Part shown: positions 10,764 through 23,405 of the stretch, in pieces | How positions within the stretch are numbered: the first letter of the stretch is position 1 | Layout of the letters: each line of letters starts with the position of its first letter | DNA from: Brassica napus | Lineage: Eukaryota > Streptophyta > Magnoliopsida > Brassicales > Brassicaceae | NCBI RefSeq assembly: GCF_020379485.1 | Contig: NC_063447.1 | Coordinates: 53,991,452 to 54,055,451 of the forward strand | Reading direction: 5' to 3' | Length of the DNA stretch: 64,000 nucleotides | Translations under genes and position numbers: made by a program | Notes under the pieces: model-generated | The model's database searches: none | Seen by the model: only the letters and a program-made list of their open reading frames with translations | Told to the model about the DNA's origin: nothing

Positions 10764-12071
10764 TCATGAAAAATCCACAGTTGCGGCTGGCGTTTGATCG
10801 CAAACGCGATCAAGTTGAACCCTGAGTTTGTTACTCCACATCTCCTTGTAACAATCTCCCTCGCCGCCTCTCCGCCTCGCCTCCACCACCACGAGCAAAT
10901 CATTCAGCCGCGAAATATATAGCCCAATTACGAATTTACCATTTTGCCCTTCCATCTCAAACCCATACTCTTCAATCTTCTTCACCCTCAGCTTCTCCTC
11001 CTCCGCGAACGCCTCCACCTCCTCCGCCAATTTCTCCGGGGACTTCTCCGAAACAAACCTCTCCGTCTCGCCAATCGAACTCCCCCCACGGGCGAACAAA
11101 CCGGAGAGATCTAACCCCGACGAAAACGAAATCAAATCAAACGCGTTTAGACTCTTCACCGCTTCACCTTTCTCCTTCACCAAATCGGAATCCTGATCGT
11201 GAAACTTAATCTGCTTAACACCTCCTTTAACGAACCAAGGATCTTTCAAAATCTCATCAATGGTGATTCTCGTCTCTGGATTGATATCAAGAAGACGAGA
11301 AACGAACCGTTTCAGATCCGGAGACATCCACCTAGGGCAACGATACTCTCCTCTGTAAATCTTCCTGTACATATTCATCACATTCGGATCGTTAAACGGT
11401 AAAAAACCAGCTGCTAGGACGAACAAGATGATGCCGCAAGACCACACGTCCACCTTCGCGCCTTCGTACCCCTTCTTGGAGAGAATCTCGGGCGCCACGT
11501 AAGCAGGCGTGCCGCACAAGGTGTGCAGCAACCCGTCAGGTCGGATCTGATCCGTCAACGCGCTTAAACCGAAGTCGGTTACCTTCAAGTTCCCGTTCTC
11601 GTCGATCAAGAGATTCTCCGGTTTGAGATCGCGATGGTAGACCCCGTGCGCGTGGCAGTAACCGACGGCTGAGATTAACTGCTGGAAATAACGACGGGCG
11701 AGATCTTCGCTTAAACGACCGTGTTTTGAGATTTTGTTGAAGAGCTCGCCTCCTCTAACGAACTCCATCGTGAAGAAGATTTTTCCTTTAGTCGCCATCA
11801 CCTCGTGGAGCTTGACGATGTAAGGGTGAGACAGACGCCTCATGATGGAGATCTCGCGCTTGACGTTGTTGACGAGGGTCGGGTTCGCGAGGAGTTTCTT
11901 CTTGTTGAGGATTTTGACGGCGACGCTTTGGCTCGTGCGGCGGTCACGCGCGTGGTAGACTTTGGCGAATGCGCCGCATCCGAGGAGCTTCCCGAGCTCG
12001 TATTTCCCGAACAAGGCGTTGCTGTTGTTGTTGTTGCCGAGGTTGTCCGCGACAAACTCGATCTCCGACAT
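10764..12071 (-). CDS. CIPK11: CBL-interacting protein kinase 11 (CIPK11/PKS5/SIP4)
   Basis: 435 aa in a single exon, as in the intron-poor CIPK clade. The Ser/Thr kinase domain runs from about residue 24 to 280: glycine loop GCGAFA at 31-36, invariant Lys K53 in VAVKIL, catalytic HRDLKPEN at 146-153, DFG at 166-168 and APE at 193-195. The regulatory domain has the NAF motif at 309-311 ([11 protein letters not shown]), which binds calcineurin B-like calcium sensors, followed by the PPI region. In Arabidopsis the kinase acts with CBL2/SCaBP1 to repress the plasma membrane H+-ATPase AHA2. The name rests on similarity and on the neighbour SLX1, adjacent in Arabidopsis (At2g30350/30360). All catalytic residues are present. 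Confidence 0.95.
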   Translation of the reverse strand: MSEIEFVADNLGNNNNSNALFGKYELGKLLGCGAFAKVYHARDRRTSQSVAVKILNKKKLLANPTLVNNVKREISIMRRLSHPYIVKLHEVMATKGKIFFTMEFVRGGELFNKISKHGRLSEDLARRYFQQLISAVGYCHAHGVYHRDLKPENLLIDENGNLKVTDFGLSALTDQIRPDGLLHTLCGTPAYVAPEILSKKGYEGAKVDVWSCGIILFVLAAGFLPFNDPNVMNMYRKIYRGEYRCPRWMSPDLKRFVSRLLDINPETRITIDEILKDPWFVKGGVKQIKFHDQDSDLVKEKGEAVKSLNAFDLISFSSGLDLSGLFARGGSSIGETERFVSEKSPEKLAEEVEAFAEEEKLRVKKIEEYGFEMEGQNGKFVIGLYISRLNDLLVVVEARRRGGEGDCYKEMWSNKLRVQLDRVCDQTPAATVDFS

Positions 12072-15000
12072 GGTTTTAGAAGGCGGAAACTGATATGAGA
12101 GATGAGTTGTTGTTGTGTTTCTTTGTTGTTGTGTGTGTTTACTTTTTATGGAATTAGTAATAAGAATTTTAAACGGGAGTGGTTGGGTATTTAAGAAAAG
12201 GAGGTTTACGCGATGACTATTTGTTATTTGATTTTTAAGTATTTTTAAGAAGATTAGTTCTATAGAATAATAGAGGGGAAAAGGATCTAGATGTCTAGAT
12301 GATGATGACTAAAACAGGAGTTTAGAGCTTAAGCTATATATTCATCATATTTGTTTTTAATCTTGCGGCACAGAAAATTGGGGGATCTGACCGTGCAAAA
12401 AGGCTAATTAAGTTTAAAAATAGTAGTATAAATATGAAAAGTTTGGTAATGTACTTTACCATAAAACATATCTCATCAAATTTATGTTCAGTGGAAAAAT
12501 GAAAACTTGAATTTTAGTGAAATTATAGATCTAATTATCAAAACGTAAGTACATTACCAATTATTATTTTCTCCATTTCAATATATGAGATGTTTTATGA
12601 GATTTTTGTTATTCAAAATATAAAATGTTTTTGCATACCTAAATAATTTAATTTTTTTCAGAAATGTGTATTTATTTATTTATATTATTTTATTGATAAT
12701 TAAGTTAATTAATTTTAAATTATAGTTTTTGTGATAGATGACAAAAAAAACTAGTGATATATTTTCTAAAAAGTAAAATCTTCATATATGTACATTAAGA
12801 CAAAATAGTTTTTAGTTTGTTATTTTAATATTATTATATGCTAAAATAGTTAATGTTTATTTTAAAACAAATATTTTAGTGTGATTTATTTTATATAATA
12901 TAATTACATAGTAATTTATTGTATATATTAAGTGATAATAAAATTTGTAACAATAATATTAAAATAAAACAATACAATTTTGTTATGAGATCTGATGTTG
13001 TAGTTGAAAAAGAAAGAAAATGTAGTGTTGAAACTATATTAAATGGTGTAGATTTCACACTGAAGTGATGTTATGGATTGTAAGGTCATCTTCAAGAGAC
13101 ATCAAAAAACTAATTTTAGTATAATTTCAACTTTAATCCCTCGAACATTATTTGAAAAGTGATTTGCCACATGTATTCTTTACAATCATTTTCACAAAAA
13201 TGTAACAGGTCTACTAAAATTGAATACATGGCTTATACATATATATGATATAGACAATTACATTTAATGTTGATATATATTTTTGGTAAATTTTTTAGAA
13301 TATAATAATAACTCATATATTATATTTAATGTTGATTTTATATTTTTGGTAAACTTTTTAGAATATGGATAATAACTCATACATCTTCATTAAAATAAAT
13401 ATATTCAAATATGCCTTTACAAATTTTGAATGTTATTTAATTCTATTTTTATAATTATACAATTTTTAAAAATTAAAACAATTATAAATTTTTAATCATA
13501 ATATCATTAGTTTCTTTTATATGTTTACGAATTTTATAAATACTGTTTAGTTTTAATTTTGAGAATTATAAATTCTTATATCAAAATTGTTTTATTAATT
13601 TTATGGAAGTCGATTTAATATATTTAACCAAAAGAAATAGATAAAAAATCTATCTAAAATTATAATTTTGAATATATACATATATATTCATAAATATAAT
13701 TTAAGATAAACAAAATTAATTATATATTAATTTTGTGCTTTATTAAATCAAATTTATATTACAATATTGGTAAAAATAAGAAAATATACAATATTAATAA
13801 AAATTTATTTTTGATCTAATTTAAATTTAAAATTTATTACTGCACCTGGTGCAGAAAAACACCTAGTAAAACATTAAAAATAATATAATTTTACCAAATC
13901 TGGTATAATAATATTCATCACAACAAATATTTCAAATATATTTATTATATTTCATTTAATAAAATAGCTAAATTTTTCCGGATAATTAATTTAAATTATC
14001 TTTCAAAACTTAATTATTTTTTATATTTATCATTTTATTTTCACAAAACTAAAAAATTAATAAATATTTTTCAGCTAGTAATATCATCAAATGAACATTA
14101 TCATTTATATCACATATCGTAACAAAATAATGATATCCTACATATTTTTATATTTTTGTTTTAATATAAATTTTAATTGTAACTAATATTTTTATAAAAC
14201 ATAAAATGACAAAAATTAAATGTAATAAAATAATTAGTTTCTCGAAAATGTAATAAAATAATTATTTATTAATTAAAATATTAAATATTAAGAATTAAAT
14301 ATGTGTAATATTATCTTTTGTGTGAAATATTATGTTATGGTTGAAAACAAAATGATACCAAAGTATTAAATTTACTGGAATTTCAACACTAGTTTTGCTG
14401 CCATTCTTTGAGTTGCCGTTACTCCCAACACTCCTTACGTTCATTCGTTTGATTAAGAAACAGTCTATGTCGACAACCAAAGTAGAAATGAGCATATCAA
14501 ACGTAAACGTCATCGTGACTTTTTGGGTGACAAATCGAGGGAACTCATTCGTATTAATAAATAGTTTCTGAAAATTCATCTAAAAGTGTATAAATCAAGC
14601 GTTTAAAAATAAATCAACTACAATTAAACTAAGTAGACTGTATGAATAAGTCTAACATGAGAAAATAAAATCATCCAATGAACAAAGAAGTCAACGGATT
14701 TCTCATTTAATAAAATTGGGAGACAATGAAATCTCAAATTAAATACTCAATAAGCGGATATACGGTTGTGCCGTGTTACGGTAGTATATCCATAGTTCCT
14801 CGTCCCACGTTATTCCACAATTTGATAGACCAAAACGAATCAAAACAATTCGAAAACATGAAATCTGTGGGAATTCTGACATGCTAAATAGTGCCATACC
14901 AGGCCAGGATGATGTGATCGCCAAGAAACATTTCACATCACTCATATACCAAAACTTTAATGTATAACAACTTGAAACCCGAATGTAGAATATGTCTCAT

Positions 15001-16088
15001 CTAATATGGTACTCCATCTGAGGATACGAGTTCCCCATTGGGAATGATTTTTGTAACGTCGATGTACATATTTAATTGTACAAATATGTTATATATATGT
15101 TTTTATTTTTTAACATTATATAAAATTATCTTAAGATTAATGACTTTATTTCTATTATTTCTGTATTCTCGAATAACCGATATACACTTTCAATAACTAG
15201 ACCAATTTTTCACAAATCATTACATAATCACTCAATTATTATGTTGTTGATGGTTTCTACTGCTTTTCCTTGGCGCGAACGAGTGACCTTTGGACCTACC
15301 CCATAACTTCTCCGGTACTAATTTTTACTTCTAGAACTATTCAGAAGCTTGTATATGTACATATTGTAAAAACATTATTCCAATAAAATAGGTCTTTCGT
15401 ATAATATTAGTGTCTCATCTCATGTGGTTTTAATTGTTTTAGGTAGTAAAGATAGCGACTTGGTTAGTAAATTAATTTTTAAACATAAGCATGCCCCATG
15501 GAATGGTGTCAGGTGTCTGTTACGTCTCGGGCATGGTGGCACGTGGCAATACGGTGGAGCAAGTTGACGCCGGCTTCCAACTGGACGGTTAAGGATGTGG
15601 GCCGGCTGGTTCCACCTATTTCGTTGATTTTGAAAAGTGTCGATGATATACGCTATTATTTAAATCTGATTAGAGACATAACTTTCCTACTATTTAATCT
15701 GACTAAAGACTAATTATTTTATTTTATTTGTCACTGAGAGACTAATTATTTATCTTATATCTATAATTAATATAAGTTGTATTACATATATCTATTATTT
15801 ATCTATGTCATCTTACATTATATAGTTCTAAATATTTACAAAATCAAAATTAATACAAACACTTTAGCAAACCATATGTAAAAAGCAAAATTATATATTT
15901 TACGTTAAATTATTTTTTTATAAAAGTGTTTAAAATAAAATTTGTTATTTAGTTTAAGCTTATAAACTATTAAAACACTTTACAAATCTTTACTATTAAA
16001 TTAGCCTAAATCTACCAAGTAAATCTTAAGTCTCACGAACTCAGCAAATGTAATCCTTATAAAATGCAAATAAAACATAATGTGAGAG
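12072..16088. other. Long AT-rich intergenic region, no gene seen
   Basis: Upstream flank of CIPK11 to about 12300, then very AT-rich DNA. A ~60 bp tandem duplication (atgttgat...ttttggtaaa...tagaatat) lies at 13268-13380. Open frames at 14295-14579, 14739-14945 and 15498-15713 match nothing I recognise. No RNA gene was seen. Confidence 0.5.
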
Positions 16089-16803
16089 TAGGTTTGGGCA
16101 TTAGGTACGGATCAGTTCTTTTCAAGTCTAGGTTTTTTGGATCCTAAACATTTGGACATAACTAGGTATTTAAAATTTTATGTTTCAGATTCAGGTCGAT
16201 TCCTTTAGGGTTCAGATCTATAATTCAAATACCTATAAAAGACCAACAGTTTTTGGGTACATAACGAGTCTGAATTAGTTTGAGATTTTTCGGACTCGGA
16301 AAAATTAGAAGTATCCAAAACCCAAAAATACCGAAACACAAAAACACCCGAAAATCACAAACAAATACCTGAAAAATATTTAAAAATTCTCAAAACACCC
16401 CAAAATTTCACCATAAAGCTGACATGTGGAACATCAAAATACCTAAAAACATTTCCTAATACCCAAAATATTTTTTTAAAATTAATTTTTTCCCGAAACT
16501 CGAAACTACAATCAGAAACCTAGATCTGAAACTTGAAAAAGTATTCATAATACTGAAAACACATTCGAAAACCAAAAACATATCTGAAATATCCAAATAT
16601 ACCTAATATACCTAATATACACAAAACATTTTAGGTAATTTGGATACCCGATTAAATCTCGGGTAGGGCCTGAAATTGAATAGAGACCGCGGGTTGAAGA
16701 AATAATCAAATATGTACTTTGTCCTAGACCCATACCCAAACCACAGTTATATCTCGGGTCAATTTTGGTTTTGTTTTTTGGACCGGTAAAATGTCCAGGC
16801 CTA
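16089..16803. mobile_element. Non-autonomous element with ~25 bp imperfect inverted ends (715 bp)
   Basis: The left end reads TAGGTTTGGGCATTAGGTAC and the right end, reverse-complemented, reads TAGGCCTGGACATTTTACCG. The interior is rich in ACCCGAA/TTCGGGT-type words, some in both orientations. There is no coding capacity. This type of GGGCAT-ended, Ser/Arg-word-rich repeat is common in Brassicaceae; the superfamily is not clear to me, and a target duplication was not identified. Confidence 0.6.
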
Positions 16804-18485
16804 AAAAAAAGTTATATAAGACTGTACATACAAAATCTTATATAAACTAATTCATAAATTATATAATTTTAAACAAGTGCCCTTCTTCGATATAATGACT
16901 TTGTAACATAATAATGTACACCAATTCCAAAATTAATTCACAAACTTTGCTTACAATCCAAAAAAAAACCCACATTTTCGAAGCGCGGATCAAAATCTAG
17001 TAAAACACTGAAATTCGTTGGTCAAAATGGTTTAACTAATGATTTAATGGGGTCTGGTCATAAAATATTCTTGGTTTCCATTTATTTAACGTTTTTTGGT
17101 TTCAGTTTGGTTAATTATCGGTTAAAAATAGATTATGGTATGCTTTAAAATAGTAAACCAATTTGTTTTTGGTCAAAAAATAGTAAACCAATTTAAATCA
17201 CGTTTTATGGGATTTTTGTTTTCGAACTTTATATACGTGGGGATATGTCTGTAACTTTAATATTGTAGGGACTTAGGACTGAAATTTTATATCTGAGGAT
17301 AAATAGAACAAGGTCATAGTTTGGGAGACATCTGGTGCTATACGATAGTTTTCGTGGAAAAATAGCTCGTCTACCTTATATTATGAGCATATGCGCCATT
17401 AGAAAACTCATACGTTGAAAAAACAATATTTTCTGCAAATGCTATTGAAGGGATACATACTTCAACTCTGTTTTGAAAAGTGTTACAAGGTATTATACAT
17501 TTGGAATCTTTCTTTACTTTAAGCAAAATTCCGATTATAGGGACAGCTCTTTCAATATATACATTGGCTAACGTTTAGGAGCATGCGGATCTCAGTTGCT
17601 CTTCATGTCATTGCTAAAGGCTTGAATTTGAAATCTTTGAGGTACATGTCACCATGAAACTTCGGTAAGCTTCTTTGTTTTCCTAATTCCTAAAATTAAT
17701 TCATATAACAGGTTCCAACATTTTTGGTAATCTGATGGATGTTGGGGTTGTTTAGTCTGTGGAGAAGAAAGTTTTGGAATTAGTTAGTTTCTATTTTCAC
17801 ATTCACACATCTATTGATAACTTATAACCCATCTTTACGGTTCTGAAAAAAAAATCTTTCACATGCTCCAACCATATCCGTGAGAAAGATAGAATATGGA
17901 TAGTTTTTGTGTGGATGTCCTACTTGCTCACAAGAACAAGGAAAATACTGACTAAACTGGTGACAGTTGAATACATTGCCCACCAGCACTGGGTTACCCA
18001 TGGCCTTCACTATCACACCCTTTATAAACCAGAAGCAGCTACAAATCAAGAAAAAACATCAGAAAACAGAAACAGACGCAAATGCATCATCATAAGCATG
18101 AACATAACCAGATGCAGCATCAACAAAACATTGTCACTGATAACCAGAAGAAGCATCAGAATTAGCAACCTAACCATCAGATGCATCATCGTTAAAATGT
18201 TGTTCTTCCTCAAATGATTTCCATCGGTACATAGTAAAAGTTGAGCAACAGTCTGCGTTCGAATCAAAATAGCTCTGAAACGCTCCTATCAGTCCAATGT
18301 CAATATGTGGTATTAGGGTTTCATCAAGGATACACTTGTACTCTAGTATAGTTAGGAAATGCCTTGTAACCAAAAAAAAAAAGGAAGTTGCATCTTATCG
18401 ATATGAGAAAGTCATATCATTCAGCTTCACACACTTTATCTTTAAGATCTCAAAACACTTTCAACAATGAGGTAAAAAATGCTAA
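16804..18485. other. Intergenic; a Helitron-like end near 17001, otherwise nothing clear
   Basis: Apart from the terminus noted separately, no gene could be supported. Open frames at 17822-18049 (-) and 17909-18217 (+) overlap each other and show no known domain. Confidence 0.4.
16960..17001 (+). mobile_element. Helitron-like 3' end (degraded)
   Basis: A GC-rich short word (gcgcggatc) followed by aaaatCTAGT, in otherwise AT-rich DNA. It shares its layout with better ends at 27342, 43475 and 60721, where a GC hairpin precedes CTAGT. The hairpin here is weak. Confidence 0.35.
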
Positions 18486-18735
18486 GGCTCTAACTGGTAA
18501 CCATTAAAAGAATATGGAGAATAAGAAAAAAAAATGAATGAAAAGAATAAAATAAGAGAAAAAATTATTCATCTTCTAATTTGATAAAGAATAATTGTAG
18601 TATATTATTCTTTAAATGTTAAGGAATCATAATTCAAAAAAAAATGTTAAGGAATGTAGAGGAATAATAGGAAATTGTAAGGAATAATAAGAAATTCACT
18701 ATTCCCACTCATTCCCTTGGTCACCATTTAGAGTC
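18486..18735. mobile_element. Tourist-type (PIF/Harbinger) MITE (250 bp)
   Basis: Inverted ends GGCTCTAACTGGTAACCA (left) and GACTCTAAATGGTGACCA (right, complemented), with TAA on both sides (18483-18485 and 18736-18738), the PIF/Harbinger target duplication. The interior is AT-rich with runs of aaggaat and aataag. Confidence 0.8.
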
Positions 18736-18747
18736 TAAGTTTAGTGA

Positions 18748-18750
<3 letters not shown>

Positions 18751-18781
<31 letters not shown>
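18751..18781. repeat. (TTA)n microsatellite
   Basis: About ten uninterrupted ATT/TTA units. Confidence 0.95.
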
Positions 18782-19484
18782 GCCCAACAAAGATAATTCT
18801 CTTAATATTTTATCCCCAAAAGAATGTAGACGCATGTAAAAGCTTAGGAACTAAGGGAGCATTTGGTGAAATTTCATTCTTCTATTCCCAAAGTACACAA
18901 GTACACATTTCCACTTCTCTTTAATCCTTTCACTCATCAGTACTTACAACTTTTGACTCTAACATATACCGCAACTCAAAGCCTAAGAAACACTTTGCAG
19001 GATGTTTCTAAAAAACAAAATAATAAAAGTCAACAAATATCATGTTAACCATGATTCCCACATGTCTAAGCTCTTCTATCTGAGATAGGTTTATATCTGA
19101 AATACAAGCAAGATCTAGAATCATCAAAACTATCTACAATATGCAAATCTTTAAAGGTAAAAAAATTATATCATCATACCTTGTATCCAAACAGTGTTAA
19201 TGCCTCTTAATAGACTCTTCGGTATCACTTCTTTCTTGGTCAAGAAATTACTTCTTGCTTGGTCTTTCAAATGTTGTTTCTTCATGCACATGTTCAATTT
19301 TCCAAATGTTTGTAGCTGCATCCCTTTTTCTGTATGTTTGTTCCTAACTAAACTCAAGGTTTTTCCAAAACACCCTATTCCACGATAAACGTATTCCAGT
19401 CACACACCTCTCTCAGATGATCTTTGACCATTCCAAACTTCATCACTTTCATACCCACACGCTAATTGGATAATTTTTTCTCCC

Positions 19485-20387
19485 TCAATCCTTCTTTTGG
19501 CACATCAAACCACGAGAGTGAACATTTGAGAAATAATCAAACTTCAGAGTATGATCAGATGAAGCACTGTTGCTAAATGGTTTTCCCAAAATTTTGGATA
19601 CTTCTTCAACATATAAAACTCCACTACCGATCATGCTCAGTCGCTCTCCCATAGAAGGACTTAGGAGCAAACTAATGTTGAACAAAGCTGGAATGCTTCT
19701 AGGAGCCCTTCTGATCTCTACCATTAGTCCATCCTCTGTCACAAAGACAAGAGAATCTCCAGCGGAGAGCTTCTTGATGTTCACAAATGCTTGCCACCCA
19801 TTTGTAAGGGTGTGAGACTCCAGAATGTGGTTGTGGTTATGTTGAAATGGCCATATGCGTTTGTGTATGTCCCTAATTTGTAAGCTGACACGTTCCTTGG
19901 GTAACACTACACCAACTCCAAGGCTAGCTACATTAATGGTGCACTCATGACTTATCAGATCGTTGGTATCAATAACCTTGATGAATCCCGGTAGTATTGC
20001 TAGTCTAGAAGCAGCAGGAGATGTAGTGTTTGATACAAGCATAGTTGTAGGTTTAGGAGTTGGGTTGTTTCTTGCAAGCACTCTAGGAGCATCATAAGCT
20101 GATGTGTTTGATACAAGCGTAGTTGATGGTCTACGAGCAGCAGGAGCTGATGTGTTTAATGCATGCATAGTTGATGGTCTACGAGCAACATAAGCTAATG
20201 TGTTTGATGCATGTATAGTTGTAGGCCTAGAAGCAGCATGAGTTGGGGTGTTTGATGCAAGCATAGTTGCTGGCCTATGAGCAACTGAAGCTTGAGTGTT
20301 GTGTAATACATTTGGACGTTCATACTTGATAACAATCTTCACATAGAACTCATCTGTTATGGTATCAGGAATGTATTCAATTGACAC
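19485..20387 (-). CDS. Divergent ARF-like B3-domain protein with an internal minisatellite (probably truncated)
   Basis: About 300 codons; the first codon of the open frame is GTG and an in-frame TAA lies 18 bases upstream, so a true N-terminus is missing or in an unseen exon. The opening VSIEYIPDTITDEFYVKIVI resembles the segment before the DNA-binding domain of auxin response factors. Then come about five degenerate ~16-residue repeats (NTxAxxARRPSTMxxS). A B3-like domain follows: FIKVIDTNDLISHE, LQIRDIHKRIWPFQH, then LTNGWQAFVNIKKLSAGDSLVFV and VEIRRAP, matching the ARF pattern DLHG-W-F-H / GW-FV-KKL-GD-V / RR. The middle-region and PB1 domains are not visible. It recalls the fast-evolving ARF12-23 group. 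Function is doubtful. Confidence 0.65.
   Translation of the reverse strand: MSIEYIPDTITDEFYVKIVIKYERPNVLHNTQASVAHRPATMLASNTPTHAASRPTTIHASNTLAYVARRPSTMHALNTSAPAARRPSTTLVSNTSAYDAPRVLARNNPTPKPTTMLVSNTTSPAASRLAILPGFIKVIDTNDLISHECTINVASLGVGVVLPKERVSLQIRDIHKRIWPFQHNHNHILESHTLTNGWQAFVNIKKLSAGDSLVFVTEDGLMVEIRRAPRSIPALFNISLLLSPSMGERLSMIGSGVLYVEEVSKILGKPFSNSASSDHTLKFDYFSNVHSRGLMCQKKD
20022..20320 (-). repeat. ~48 bp coding minisatellite inside the ARF-like frame
   Basis: The words gtgtttgatgcaagcatagt and related variants recur about every 48 bp or multiples of it, encoding NTxxxxAxRPxTMxxS-type units. One unit carries an extra insertion (PRVLARNNPTPK). Confidence 0.85.
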
Positions 20388-20419
20388 AACAAAGAAAGTT
20401 TTTTATTATCCACAAATTG

Positions 20420-20990
20420 TTGTTATCCATTTGTAAGGCTGAGACTCTCGAAGATTTGGTTGTATGTATGTTGGAATGATCATAAATGTTGACTAGCAGT
20501 ATGATATAAAAACAGTATGTTACAGAAATTATATGCTTTCATTAATGTATTTATTATAAATAATAAATAATTTATAAATAAAACTTTTAATATTCTATAA
20601 ACTAATTACTCTATTATAATCTTCACATAAAAACATAGAATAAATAAAATTTGGAAAACATTTGCAACTTCTAAATGTTTTTCTGTACGCTTTAGTAAAG
20701 TTTATAATGATAGTTGCATTTATTGTGCATTCATGACTAATGAAAACATAATGCTAGTTGAAGTTATTGTACATTCATGACTAATAAGATTGTTGTTATT
20801 GACATATTTGATGAATCCAAGTGGGAGTGTTGGTCTTGGAGAAGTAGAAGCGGGAGAGTTTGACGTGTTTGGAGTTACTGATTTACGAGCATTAGAATCT
20901 TGAGAGTGATGCGTTTAGATTTGTTGGTTTATGAGCAACATAAGCCGAAATGTTTGATTCAAGATATTCAACTATTAAAACATGGCAGTG
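20420..20990 (-). pseudogene. Decayed tandem copy of the ARF-like B3 gene
   Basis: On the minus strand, 20770-20850 encodes LGFIKYVNNNNLISHECTI, a diverged copy of LPGFIKVIDTNDLISHECTI in the neighbouring gene, preceded by an SNSPASTSPRPTLP linker like its NTTSPAASRLAILP. Around 20430-20490 there is a diverged copy of the HNHNHILESHTLTNG stretch (tttgtaaggctgagactctc on the plus strand). The frame is broken by stops and indels. The two copies are head-to-tail. Confidence 0.7.
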
Positions 20991-21786
20991 AGCACATGGC
21001 AAATGACTGCATATAAGTTTCAGTTTTTCACTGTTGTTATACTATTCAATAGTTCCATGTGAGAAGTAAAAATGACTTAATGTGAAAAAATTTCAAGCAT
21101 TTATCTGTCCCACACACTGCTGTTCATATCAATTTGGGGTTTATAAATAGTGGACATAAGACCAAAAGCAGTCACTTTGAGGCACTTACACATGTAAAGG
21201 AATCACCATACCTGAGTACACACAATACTTGGTGATTTTGCTAACAAAATTTCTTGGGTAATCGCTTGGCCTAAAGCATGTTTGTCATGATCTTTGTTGT
21301 AAAGCACATGGTGAATGTACTTGATTTTGATCGGTGAGTTACATTTTCTAAAGTAATACCCATTGAAAGGAGTTTTTCTAAAAGAGTGCTGAAAATTGTC
21401 TGATATAACTGTTATTTTCAGTTTGAGTGTGATATTGATATTGCGATTTTCAGAATGTTTGCTATGGATTCTTGACTTTTTTCATTGAACTGTTCCTTCG
21501 GTTATTCGACGTGGGATCATTACAAAGTATTATGAAATTTATGGGTTTTTTCTTTGATTTCATATACATGCTACTCTTATTTCTCGCTCTTGTTCTTACT
21601 AGTCTTGTACACTCTTGCTGCCACATGATTCATTCAAGATTACATGTTAGTCTCATTTTTTTGGTCTTGTTTCTCGCTAGTCTTCTACAATCTTGTTGTG
21701 ATATGCTTCATTCAAGATTTCATGTTCGTCTCATTTCTCGTTCTTGTTCCTCGCTAGTCTTCTACACTCATTTCATATGAATCCAT
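20991..21786. repeat. Intergenic with a short ~76 bp tandem repeat
   Basis: Units at about 21583-21655, 21656-21733 and a partial copy at 21734-21770 share ctagtcttctaca, cttcattcaagattwcatgt and gtctcattt. The plus-strand open frame (21472-21780) is made of this repeat, and I do not regard it as a gene. Confidence 0.7.
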
Positions 21787-23102
21787 GTTAGCTCCTCGTT
21801 TGCTATACAATCTCCATTCATTTCTACAGGTATAAGATTCATGTTTGTTTGTGGTCTTTGGCAAACATGTATGTATAAAATTTCTTCTTTTTTTTGACTA
21901 AATGTATGTGTAAAACTTAAGCTCATACATTTCGTAATGTCACTTCCTTTCGTATAATGAATTTTCCCCTGTTGAAGATGAAAAGCTCTGTTTTTTTTTT
22001 TTTGAACACAGAGAAGCTCTGCAGAAACACAATAAGTTTTATCTTCCACACTTGGACAAGCACCGATAGGTATGCCACATAGATAGTAACACCCAACGTT
22101 CACATATGCTATCGGTCATATGTGTGCCAAAGGATATATTATGTTATTGGGCTTATCATGAGCCTAAACCTATATGCCATTAGGAATGTCGTACATTGAA
22201 GAAAGCAGTAATATGTATATTTTTGTTAGCTCCTTGTTTGCTATACAATCTCCATTCATTTCTACAGGTATAAAATTCATGTTTGTTTGTGCTCTTTGGC
22301 AAACATTTATGTATAAAATTTCTTCTTCTTTTTTGACTAAATGTATGTGTAAAACTTAAGCTCAAATATTTCGTAATGCCACTTCCTTTCGTATAACGAA
22401 GTTTCCCCTGATGAAGATGAAAAACTCTGTTCTTTTTTTTTTGAACACAGAGAAGCTCTTCAGAAACACAATAAGTTTTATCTTCCACACTTGGACAAGC
22501 ACCGATAGGTATGCCACATAGATAGTAACACCCAACGTTCACATATGCTATCGGTCATATGTGTGCCAAAGGATATATTATGTTATTGGGCTTATTATGA
22601 GCCTAAACCTATATGCCATTAGGAATGCCGTACATTGAAGAAATCAATAATATGTATATTTTTGTTAGCTCCTTGTTTGCTATACAATCTCCATTCATTT
22701 CTACAAGTATAAAATTCATGTTTGTTTGTGTTCTTTGGCAAACATGTATGTATAAAATTTCTTCTTTATTTTTGACTAAATGTATGTGTAAAACTTAAGC
22801 TTAAATATTTAGTAATGCCACTTTCTTTCGTGTAACGAAGTTTCCCCTGATGAAGATGAAAAACTCGGTTTTTTTTTTTTGAACACAGAAAAACTCTGCA
22901 GAAACACAATAAGTTTTATCTTCCACACTTGGACAAACACCGATAGGTATGCCACATAGATAGTAACACCCAACGTTCACATATGCTATCGGTCATATGT
23001 GTGCCAAAGGATATATTATGTTATTGGGCTTATCATGAGCCTAAACCTATATGCCATTAGGAATGCCGAACATTGAAGAAAGCAATAATATGTATATTTT
23101 TG
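21787..23102. repeat. Tandem array, three ~438 bp units, beside EPFL6
   Basis: Units 21787-22224, 22225-22663 and 22664-23102, with only scattered differences. Each begins gttagctcc(t/c)(t/c)gtttgctat and ends near atatgtatattttt. Each contains a poly-T tract followed by gaacacagaga, and an ORF-like minus-strand stretch (MNVGCYYLCGIPIGACPSVE) which exists only because the units are similar. Each also holds a 25-base segment matching EPFL6 exon 3 (22041-22065, 22480-22504, and 22918-22942 with one mismatch). Confidence 0.95.
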
Positions 23103-23405
23103 GTCATCTGATGAATGACAATAATTCATAGCTACCATACACATGAACTTCTTACCATATAAGTTATATCATACATGTATGTACTAATGTATATATTATA
23201 ACACGAGATATGCTAACAAAATATAGTATATACGAGCTCCATCATCATCAATCAGTCATCAAAGATTTTACGCAGGGAGTTGTCCTAGAAGCATGTTTAA
23301 TATGTAATAAGTGTTTGAGCAGAGGCATAAGGCAGACCATGAACCTTCATATGAATCATATATATATAACGTATATATGTGAGTATATATATTATATATA
23401 AAACA

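Noticed and set aside
10550..12098. Open frames overlapping CIPK11 on both strands
   Set aside because: Shadows; the 435-codon kinase frame has all catalytic motifs.
17909..18217. Plus-strand frame with a HxxxYKPE segment faintly like the post-B3 part of ARFs
   Set aside because: Only a few residues align, it is on the opposite strand to the ARF-like gene, and nothing around it continues the match.
21768..22542. Near-identical minus-strand open frames (MNVGCYYLCGIPIG...) in the tandem repeat
   Set aside because: They recur because the DNA repeats; no domain and differing C-termini, so not treated as a gene family. The Cys-containing segment overlaps the 25-nt match to EPFL6 but in a different reading frame.
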